DNA from: Sipunculus nudus | Lineage: Eukaryota; Annelida; Sipuncula; Golfingiida; Sipunculidae | Assembly (NCBI GenBank): GCA_026874595.1 | Contig: CM049313.1 | Coordinates: forward strand, 14,505,508 to 14,569,507 | Direction: 5' to 3' | DNA: 64,000 bases | Part shown: positions 13,001 through 25,000 of the stretch, in pieces | How the letters are laid out: the number at the start of each line of letters is the position of its first letter | Position numbering within the stretch: the first letter of the stretch is position 1 | Notes under the pieces: model-generated | Told to the model about the DNA's origin: nothing | Database searches by the model: none | Seen by the model: the letters and a program-made list of their open reading frames with translations, nothing else | Translations under genes and position numbers: made by a program

Positions 13001-16000
13001 ATTCACCTATTTTTTGAACTGGGCTCTAAAACTGAATTATGTAACAAGAATTAATTGTTACAATTTACCATTAAGGTGCGGCACATGCACAGTTTGACTG
13101 AAAACACTGAAATATGTCAGTCATCAAGGGAATAATGAACGCTTTATTGACTGGTCAGTTAATGTAAAACAAACATAATTGAATTAACGGGTATTATATT
13201 TACTGAGACAAATGATTTTTTTTCTTTGATAATATCTGGAAAAACCAAATTTCCATTGTTATCAGTGATTACATTCTAATGGCTTAGATGCATGGTAAAC
13301 TCAGCCGTGTTGAACCAGATCCGTCATGACATTAAACGATATTCCTGTGGAATATAGGCACGTATGTGGCAATTTCAGTAAATAAAACATATACCTGTAC
13401 GGTGTTTGTTATTTCATTGTATTGATTAATGTGTCTTCATTAATAAAATCAGGAATACGATGACGCACGATTGATCATAATGCATGCATGCCACCATATT
13501 GTTGACCAGGCATACGATCGTCATGAAAGAGACACGGGTAAAACACGAAGCAAATTGTATATTTGCAGCTCACGTGAAACGTTATAACATTGTTAGCCAA
13601 TACACTTAAAAAGCAGGAGATAGTGACAGCAGCAAACTGGCATATGCGTCAAATTGACTCATGATATAACAGTAACGCAGATTAAGAAGTGTAACTTGAA
13701 TTGAGACTTGTCAGAACGGGTAGGTCTTGAACTGGGCAAATTTATAATTTGCATTTCATGTTAATAAAATGAAAATTCTGTCAGTGCACAAAATATAAAG
13801 CAGGTTTTCATAAGAGATGGTAAAAGAGTAAATTGCTTGGGAAAAACGTTTCACAAAGCACTGGTTAAAGTTATCGCCGATTATTGCTCAACTGACGTCG
13901 TTTCATGTACCGGGAAAGCCGACTGAAACGGGATAAGTATGTATTACAAGTCGCATCCTTACTTTGCTAGTAAATTCTTGTTTTAAGAATTCGATTTCCT
14001 AGTACAAGTCGCGACTTCTGCTACAACTTTTACAATACTGAATTTCACACTGCAAACATTATGATTTTTTAAATATTACTAGAGGCATTTGAACTCTGCA
14101 CCTAAGCTCAGCTATGACCAAATAAAAATGAAACCACAGCAGCATCGGTATCATAAGTGAAATGACTGTACATATAATTATAAGACTGGGGTAATTACCT
14201 GGCATGAAACTTAGGGGTGATATTCAGCTTGGTAACTTCATATTCTCTGATTGCTTCACATATTTTTTTCACAAGTTTGTAGATCTGACGCAGCTTGTCA
14301 TACACACTGACCAGAGAACACAACAGGTTATCCTGACTTGTTTCAACATGTGTCTCCACCTACAAAAATTATTTTTACAGAATGATCCCACTTTGCTTCA
14401 TTCACAGAAAACATTTTTTGGATGGATAGTAACTACCTACTTGTTGACAAGTGGAGCTTATTTTACAGTCAACAGTCTGTTCAAAGTAACCTAAAAAGCA
14501 TCACAAGAGAGCTTTTAGTGTGTTGTCAATCTAAATTACTTAAGTAAATAGGATGCCTTTGGGACAAAATAAGTAACAAATTAAGTAGTGATACCAGCAG
14601 AATTTTGAAATTTCTTCTATAAAATCTATGTAAAAATTAAACTAAATTAATATTCAATAAGATAAACATCAATGCTGAATCAGAGGGAGAAACCATAAAA
14701 AAATTAACGAGATTTCTCCCATATGTCCTTCTGATCTACTGCAGTCACAAAAACTCCAAGGGAAACCAGTCCAAAGAAACTATTCAGCCCAGGAGTGTTA
14801 CTTTCATAGTTAACACATTAATACTGAATGTCATCAAAACCCATCTAACTCCTAGTTTTAACAGCAATTCCACAAAGAAGTCTGGTGACCTATTTCCTCA
14901 TAAAATATGTGTGGATATACTGAGATTTGAATTCAGGTGAGAAACTAAATATATAGAAATAATTATAGTAAGTTTAATGAAAATCTTTCAGATTTTTACA
15001 AGTCATCTCGCCGCCACGAAAGTCTTGTGACCTCTGACCTCATTTTATATACATGGGGTTTCTAAGATTTGAACTAAGTTGAGATATTATATGATAAATA
15101 TTTCTGTTGAGCTTGATCAGTAAGTAGTTATACTGTAAATCCATCAAATGCGTGGTATGTTATCAGGGTGACATAAAACTTTAAAAGACAGACATACAAA
15201 CAGATGATGCCCATACCATAAGACCTGCCCTAGATGGGCTTATTATATAAAAAAATAATAATTATTTTGTGTGAATGCCAAGCTGTATGTTGATATGACA
15301 CTGATGAGCTGACCTTGTCATTGAGTAACAGGGTTTCTCTCAGAACTACTAGGATCTTCTTTTCGACGATGCTGTAATCCATGTTCAGGATATGCTCAAT
15401 GCACTGGTACCAGCACGGGTCCCTGAAAGCAAAAAGTCAAAGGTCACTGCTTGCATCAAACCAGCCAAAATTTTGATCCCTTACTGTGTAGAATGACTCA
15501 AAGAGATCAGTAAACTATAATTGCAGTGATTTGTAGAATATGACCCAATGTATGTGAGAACTCGAGGCTTTAACAGGCAGAATATTTGGAGAGTCTGGGA
15601 GGCTCACATGGGATTTGGATTATCCAATATGGAGGAGCTCTGCATAAATTTTCAAGCATGTTGTAAAATTGTATATATTTTACGATAACATTAGATACCA
15701 TGTTGTAAGATGATTATTCAATTATCATGAAATGTAAGGGTTGATTGTCAGTACAGGGTTTACACAACTGACATGTCAGAAATATTGTGCAGTGGTCAGT
15801 GACTGCTTCATGAGCCAGCTTTAATCCTCTCGGTCCAACAGTCCAGGAATTTATGCATCCAATTGGAAGTTTGCATCCCCTTAATTGAGTGTCAGAGATG
15901 CTTACCCCATTGTTCCTGAAAGCCCTGGAACTATAACTGATCACAGTACTCTAACTGAAGTGTTTTGTTACTATTACTTGAGTGACCTTTCACCTCAACA

Positions 16001-19000
16001 AAGGAGCTACAGCCTTATGTCAAACAAACACATATAAGTACCCCAAAACATTATAGGTGGCACTGCAAACAATATATAAAAAGTTTTAAGATATCACCTT
16101 TGCCTCTGCTTCAGGAGCCACACAAAGAGACTGGTCAGCCATTTTTGTTGTGATTCTGCTTGGTCTCCAGCTAGAGTATACACATCATTATCAGATCCAA
16201 GATGTAGAAGGTCATTCAAGGTCATGATGCCTGAGGTGTCATGATGGCCATTTTTATCACTGTCGCTCTCATCTTGTGTTGTTTCCCCTAAGTTCAAAAT
16301 ACTGCACAGGTACTGCATGCACTGGAAACCGAGGCTGGTCCCGATGGTTCTATAAAATAAGACCAATTATCATGAACATTTATGTATAATATTGTAAATG
16401 TACAATTCTTGACAATAAACTGTTAGTTTGTGCTAGTTAAATGTACAACTAATGACAATGAAATTGTCAGTTTGCGCTACCTAAATGAAGTCAAAATGAC
16501 ATGATTTTCATTTTTTATTTTTAGGATCAAAATCTGTACTAGCATTTTTTTCTCTCACATTTTTATTTTTAATAATTACATATATATTTATATATATATA
16601 ATTAGCATATTTTAGAAAGTTTGCAGTATTTGCATCATTACAGTAAAGTTATAAAAAAAACTTGCAAAATATAAGTAAAATATAAATGCCATTGGAATAT
16701 TTCTTTAGTTTTTCCGCAACCAGCTCTGTATGCAATAAATCTATGGAAAACTGAACAATAAAAGTTCCTTGGTCTTGGGGTAGAGCACAGGGCTCAAAGC
16801 TGGGAAACTGTGGGTTTGAATTTCAGCCCAAATGGTGAGATTTTTTAATCTGTCCCCACTAAGGGCAAGCACTCAGCAGGTTTAACGGGGAAACTGTGGA
16901 CAACAGTCCTGATTCACTCACTAAACGAGTGCACCTTTCAAAGGTTCCCACAGGAGTGATACACCAAGCCTCATTGAAGCCAAGATAATTCTGTGTAAGC
17001 CCTTATCACAAAGTCTACAAAAGGAATGGAATTCTGCAGGTGTAAATAATACTTAGTTAAGCAAGCATTAAAAAATGGAGGTGGTTTCTTCCACCAAAAA
17101 AATAAAACACAGACAAACTGAACAATGTGCCACAAGGAGGTTATATTGAATAAAGAATTCCATCTTTGCAAAGCCCTTGTATGTCAGCTTATTGCTAATA
17201 TTAATTAAGACACTAGTCTAATCATGCTAGTGCCTACATAGGTTTACGTATGGCCTCTGTTTTTGTGCTTGCTTAAATAAGTAGTATCCTGTACATCTAG
17301 AAAATTTCATTCCATTTTCAGATACGTGACAGGAGCTTACACATGATAATCTAGTTGTCAACCATACTTGCTGTACCACTCCTGCGATTCCTTGGTGTGT
17401 CATCCTCAAAGCTTGCGTGTGTCATAACACTGAGGAGCCCCCCAAAGGTGCAATCATTTGAGAGTAAAATAAGAACTATGCCTGCAGAGGGCTCATCCTG
17501 GGGGCTGCCTAGGCTGAGGTTTGAGCTCACAGTCTCCCACTCCCAGCTTTAAACCTGGTGCTTTACCCCTAGACCTCATACATCAGTATTCTAAACCTTG
17601 AACCTACCTGTTGTGATAATTCTGTATAAAATGTTGATAGAACCACATAACAAGCAGTCTCCCAGCTTCAGTGGTTTCCTGTTATTAAAAGACATCATAA
17701 TTCATTATTTGATACTGTGTATCAAGTACCATCATATTTTACAGCAAACTGTATGTTAAAAAAGAAATGTATTCATTATCCCTGCATCTAGACAAGATAA
17801 TTAATGTAAAGCATATTGATCATAATATGCCTTTGCTGATATATGTTATTATTAACCCTGCGTGAAGAGAGGGTTAATGTTTTCTCTCGATTTTGTGTGT
17901 GTGTGTATGTCCAGACAATATCTGGGGACAGCTACACGGATATGTGACCCCAACTTTGGGGTGTAAGTCGTGACGTCAGGAGGACAATGACATCACTCCA
18001 CATGTATGTGCCATTTTCCTGAAAGGTGCCAGTATTTCAACTTACAGCATGGGGACCATGGTTGTAGTTTGTTGTGTTTATAGTCAAGGGCAGCAACACC
18101 ACAATGTCCAGGGTGTCTTTCAAAATATTTTCAAATAAAAAGTTCTCAGGAATAACAGGTTTAACATTTTTATTCCACCAATTTTGGACACTGTCTTCTG
18201 CGTAGGGTTTGCATCCCCCTTTTGGACACTTTTTTTAATTATTATTATTACTATTATTATCTTAGAATTCAGATATTTACTGGTGAATTAACCTATGTTA
18301 ATTACTATTATCACATAAACTTGCCTGCCAACTAATGACTGATATTATGCCTTAGCATTAAAGTACATAAAAGGATAATTATAAATGAAAAACAAAGGAC
18401 TACCGGTTTTCCTGTAAGAAAAATAGTTTTTTTAAGTTTTACTCTGTATCTTTTTCTGGCGATGCAGCCTAAAAGAGCTCAGCAGTTTCAAAGAAATAAA
18501 ACGAAGAGCCAATCAAGAAATCACATCAACAACATTAACTTGAATTATGATTTCTCAAGACACATTTTTTAAATACATGCTCTTTTTTTCAGGTTTTCCT
18601 AGGAATCTGAGCCTGTGCTAATTTTCTACTGATGCTGAGTTTTGCACTTCTTGAGGGCAATGCAAAGAATAAACAATATTTATATTTAATTTAAATATAA
18701 TTGCTACCTGTTCCTGGTACAGCTGCTTTATTTTCATGAAGACATTGTCAATAATTTTTGGGGGTGATGATTTGGTTTCTTTGAGCTTGTATCGCAAGTA
18801 CTGGCTGTAAAATTCTTGTAGATCCCTGAAAGATAAAAAGATGAATGCAAAAGCTACAGTGTGTTAAATACTAAAGTCACACATAAAGCTCATAGATATG
18901 GCAGGAGGTAATGCTAAGAAGGACAAGCAGCATTTTAGGACAACAAATTTCCATGATTTTTCCATAATATTTTCATAATAAATATTTTTACCTGTTGCTT

Positions 19001-22000
19001 GACAATTCCATCCACTAAAATGTTATATTTATTAGCGGATATAATATGATATAAGCCCCAACTCAACATGAAATTCATATTAAAGCTCTTTAACACTAGA
19101 TGGTCAGACCTGTTATTATTGATTTAAATTTTTGAATTTCTTCATTTCAAAAAAGGTAAAGATTTCAACATAAAGGAAAATTTGAATTTTTGCAAATTCA
19201 TCAGAATAAGGGTTTAATGTATTCCAGAGAACTTCTATTTTATGGACATTTTTAATTGCAAATTCATAAGAATAATTTTTTAATGTATACAGTAGAACTC
19301 CAGTATTAAGGACATGTTGAATTGCAAATTCTGTAAAACAAGGGTTTAATTTATACAGAAGAACTCTAGTATTATAGTTATTAATAGAAATGTGATCTTA
19401 TTAGAGGAGAAGCTTTAGTGTAGGAGTAAGCAGTCAGCATTAACACACTGATAAATACTGATAAACAGAGTTTCCTTACTTATTAAACAAAGCCTGTGCT
19501 ATCAGCCTCTTCAAAGCTGGAGCAAGTGTCTCCTCTTGTCCAGTGTGTTCTGGTGAGCCCTTCAGCTGAGCTATCAAAGTGAAGGCCTGCTGGAGCAGTC
19601 GGCTACATACCTGGCCAGCAGCCTGTAACAAAGTACCACAAAAAATAAGTGATGATCTGGCATGTGCATCAAACTGTGACAAACTCACAATTAAGACCAC
19701 TTTTCCTTGTCCCAAACACATTTTAGGATTTTTTAAATAGAAAAAAAACTTAAAATTACCATCATCCCTTCATTCAGAATTATGGGCACATTTCCTGGCC
19801 ATAGTGACAATGTAACCTCCACATATGTGAACCAAAAAGTAGCACATTGAATAAAATTTGTCATGATTCAATGGTTGTACCATGTCACAAACAACAGATG
19901 TATCTTCTCGTGCAGTGGTTATACACTGCAGTCATCTCAGTCTCTTTTCTTGTAACAGCTGTTTTGTTTAGCCTGATTCTTTATGTTTGACCACCAAGGT
20001 GGGCACAGAGCAAAGCAGTGTGATCAGACCAATGAGGGCATGGTATTGCAGTGTGCATCCAGCTCCAAATTTTTAACGTGACATCTGCTATCACTGGTCC
20101 GATTACACCAGTCCACCAATGTTATCAGACCAATGAGGGCTGGTGTCACATTTTCAAAAAGGGACCACTGCAGTGTATAACCACTGCATGAGGAGTGTAA
20201 CAATTTATCAAAGAGGGCAGCACTGCTACCCAACCCAAGTGCATCTCTATTCCGGCAAAAACTACTACAAATGTATGGTGTTTTCATCAAAGGTCAGTGC
20301 TATGCAAAGGTTAGATCAAAGAAGGTACGTAACACTGCTGCCTGAGTAAGCTGCTCTGTACATGTACATCAGATTTAAAGGTATATCACAGTAAAGGCTG
20401 GGAAATTTATTAATTAAGAATATCACAAATATGACCACCCCCAATTACGGCAACTATGCTGAGGTCTTAACAGGGGTCTTAATAGGAAGTTCCACTAAAT
20501 ATATATTCTATCAGCCTTTTTAATAAACAAACTTTGCACAGTTTACATGCTCTTTGCATAGATGTAAGTTTCTTATCCACACGTATATATATACATATAT
20601 ATAAATATACTTGTGTTTACCTGCTGGGCTGACAGCTTATGCTGGAACAGTTTTTGACACTTTGTAATCAGGGTGGTCATAAGCAGTACAAGAGGATCTG
20701 ATAGGCCTGCCCCCTGCTGCAACCTCCTGGAACTAAATTCCACCAAAGCACCAAGCATCTGAACCTGAAAACATATATGGAAAAACATGTAAATAAATAG
20801 TACTCAGATGATGTCTCTTTATGTATAAATGGATGTCTACAGAAACAATGCGCATATGTATGCATATTTATATATATAGTGAAACCCCTCTGGGACGGAC
20901 AGTCACAGGACCAGACAATTTGTCCGTTATAAAGGGGTGTCCGTCCCAAAGGGGGTCTGAGGAGGTCCAGCTGCAGCCACATGTTGGAGGCCCAAGTATG
21001 GGACTTAATCAACCATGAAAGCCAGTATTTTTTTATCTATTATATGATCTTACATATATGTTATATGAAAAAAGATTTATTGATACTGGTTGTTGTAATT
21101 TATTTGATATTTTGGAATGAGGATTTTAATATAAACTGGAACAATATCGTCATTACTTGTGAGAAAATAATATTCTAACAATGACTGACATCGACAGGAC
21201 TTACTGGTCCTGACATATACATTTCTGCACTGGGTCCGAAAAATTACTCTTTCTGTGATATTAAAAAAATTGCTATTGGAATAAATTAATTTCTGACATT
21301 TCGTTCTAGTTTTGTTTTAACATCTTATGGGATAGTAAGCAAACATGATAACTGCATATCATATTGCCTAATGATTGGTAGGTGGGACTAATTTTTGTGA
21401 TGCAAATGTTACAGGATCAGGGATTAGTTGATATTGGGGTAAAGAGAGGGGAATCAAAGAGTGAGAGGTTCCAATGGGTTAAGCTAATAACTATCAAATA
21501 GATAAGACAAATATCAATATTTTTATTACATTTATGTACATTCATCTGAGTTCATTAAGGTTACCTTATGAAAACAAATGAAACTTATTTAAAATAGAAT
21601 GAAACATATTTACAATGGAATTAAAATGTCTAAAACGGATGATGAACTTTGAAAAAATCTGTCCGATCATCTCTGATCTAAAGCCCAGCTGAGCCCCTGA
21701 TCCAGGTGAGAGGCCATGACGCGTGACTGTTATCAACTGTGTGTGTAACATATACCTGGTACATCATTATCCTCACTCCTGGGCCTATGATAGAAAATGT
21801 GGCCCAATTTCAAAATGATTATTTAGCTTCACTGAAAGCTCAGCACAATAGAAACTCTGTGAATTCAGTCATTTTGTGGGCACTGCTATTGATAAAAGGA
21901 TACATAAATAAATGTTCCTGCTGAAAAATAAAGTAAATAAAGCAAATCTAGCTCCAGTCTTATAGTCATGGCAATATGCCTAAATCATACTAGTAGGAAC

Positions 22001-25000
22001 ATTTAAGTGATATAAGGCGTTATTGAAGCAGACCATATTTGCAATTTCAAAGTATTTCTGCCAACTTCTATCGGGGCAGCTGCTTGGGTGTCCCTTAGGC
22101 AGGGTGATTTTAGCCATCGGGCAGACAAAATGTGTCTGTTGTCCTAAATAGCAGGGTGTCCATCCAGAGGGGTTCTCAAAGTAGTGAAAACACTCTGTCG
22201 GCCCAAATAGTGTCTGTTAGGTGAGGTGTCTGCCCCAGAGGGGTGTCAGTAGCCCGGGTTTTCACTGTTTACGGGTATATATATATGTATAAATGTGTAT
22301 GTGTATGTATATGTATGCAGTTGCATATGTATAGGTTGTACATGTGTATTCATATGTAAAATGTACAGTATTTATATATTTTTTTTCACATTCATTTCAT
22401 TCTATGTATACAGCATATATAGAATTTAAGTTTGCAATAAACTTTATTATTATTATTATTATTATTTTGTGTTGACAGATGATTGCACCAGTATGCTACC
22501 ACATCAAGAATTCTTTACCAGACACTGTCAGAGAATAGTTCATTTAAGCTACATGTATTATGTGTAGAATGTATATCATATTTTCACTTTAAAAATTAAC
22601 TCTTTTAAGTCATATCACAGGTGAAAACCTACAGGCAGCTCCAAGCGGGTCAGCAGCGACGGGAATAGAGCTGGAGACATGATGATCTTGTTACAGATAC
22701 CCAGAAGGAGGCTTCCATCCACGGTCACATGATCTCTCTTTTGCTTGGTCAGCTCTGACATCACAGCCTTTATGTAAAAGCAAAAAAATGTTATACAAAT
22801 AGAGCAAAGCTCTATAAAAATGTGACCTGTGTTTGTCGATAAAATTATGGTGACTGTGATCAGTGAATTAAAAGTCATAACAAGCTTAAAAATATAATAA
22901 TTTACAAGAAGATTATCTAATCAATAAATCATATACTGTTATCAGGATAAAAAGAGCAAAATAATGAAAGTTATGATAGATATATAAAATAATTCCTGCA
23001 CTGAATAAAAGTTCTATAAAATGTCAGAGTGTTCACACAACTGCATAAAGTATCAGTGGGTTATAGCATTACAAATTCAAATAATTCTGAAATCTGGAAC
23101 ATTCAGTCAAGTTCAAGACTCAGCAACGTAATTCAAGTCCCTGGTCATGCCAAAAGTAAATCATCTATATATAGGTATTGAATTTCATCTGGTCTCAACA
23201 TGTTCACATATCACCAATACAACTGCTCACGTAAATGGAGGAGAGAAACATGTTACAGTTAATGTGTAAAATCAGTCAATTTGTAAATTGAATGAAATTT
23301 TTAGCTAGTTTACAAATTGTATGATTCATTCAGGCACTTTACTGTGGCAAAATGTCTTTATCTGTTGTTTCGACTATTTTTGAAAAAGTTATACTCCCAT
23401 CACTTCTTTATGGATCAGAAAACTGGGGATCCATTCTAAGACGGAAAATAGAGTGCATGCAATCAAGTGTTTGTAAGCAACTCCTTGGTGTGAGTAAAAA
23501 AACAGTTAATACTGCTGCTATATTAGAATGTGGAAGATACCCCCTACATTGTATATATTTTAAAAGATGTACAAATTATTTGTTAAAAATTATCACAATG
23601 GATAATTCTAGATATCCTAGATTATGTTATAACCCTCAAACATTTAGATGATATGGGAAGAGACACATGGGCTACAGATATAAAACTACTATTAAACAGA
23701 TATGGTTTTAGTTTTGAATGGTTGGAACAAAGTGTTGGTGACAGTAAAATGTTTATGAAGATGTTTGTACAGAGGATCAAAGACAATAGCCAGCAAGAAA
23801 TGTTATCAGAAATCAGAAGTAAATCTAAGCTCAGTATATATAGTGAAATTAAATCAGCAGTAGAACCAGAAAATATTTATATTATATAGCATTTGTATAT
23901 AGGCAGGCTTTATCAAAATTAAGTGATCATTGTTATGAAATTGAAATTGGAAGGAGAAATAATATACCCAAAGAAATGAGGGTCTGTAAAATGTGTAATC
24001 AAGATGAAGTTGAAGATGAGATCCATGTTTTATTTTATTGCTCCAGATATGAAAATTTAAGAAATGATTTTATTACATCTTTAAAGGAAATTCCAAAAAA
24101 TACATATGGTTTATATAAACTATTAAAAATCCAGTCATTTAATGTTCATTTGAATTTGGCTAAATATTTATTTCAGGTAAACAAATTAAAGAAAACTTTG
24201 ATGTGACAGATAGTCTATCATTATGAAACAACACAACAGCAGGAACACAATTATGTATATTTGTATGTATTATATGTGTATAAGCATGTTATATGTTCAA
24301 TGTTCAATTTCATTTATTTATTTATATTTGTACCATGGGCCACAAGGCCTTTTCTACAATAAAACATTTTCTTTCTTTCAGGCACTTTACAAATTAAGGG
24401 TTGCTTGGTTTTAGCCACCCAGCTGTTAAAACCAGATATAAACATGGTTAAACACTGTTAGGAAGAGAAATTGTTGAGGGGGAAAAATCCTGGGCCAATT
24501 CAGGAGTCTAACCCAGGTTGGTGGCATATAAGTCTAGTGAACCAACCGCTTCGCTAGCAAAGCAAGCTTCAATAAAGCAAGCTTCACTAGCGAGAAAGTT
24601 TGGTCCGCTTTTATGTTACCCCGTAACACACCCCCTCTTAAGAGCATTCTGCTATCAGAACAAGACTAATTATCCCAGGAGTCACACTTTGGTGAGCTTA
24701 TTCCCTGGGCCACAAAGTTAACTGTCACGTTAGATGAGCCCCCATTTTGTTATGAAGACAAATTGTTGAGGGGAAAAATCCTGGGCCGATCCGGTTGTCC
24801 AACCCAGGTTGTACCAACCACTTTGCTAGCAAAGCAAGCTTCACTAGTGAGACAGTTCCCTCCGCTTTTATGTCACCCCGTAACAACACACCCTGGCTAA
24901 AATAGGTTTTAGCCACCAAAAGTGGTTAAAACTGGTTGAGACCCTGTAAACAGTCTGCCAATCATGACCTTCAAAGGTTTTCCATGTAGTAGTGACATTC

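Noticed and set aside
20573-21018. Overlapping ORFs on both strands
   Set aside because: Only 20621-20764 (minus) has splice sites and phase. The rest are shadows or come from the element starting at 20878.
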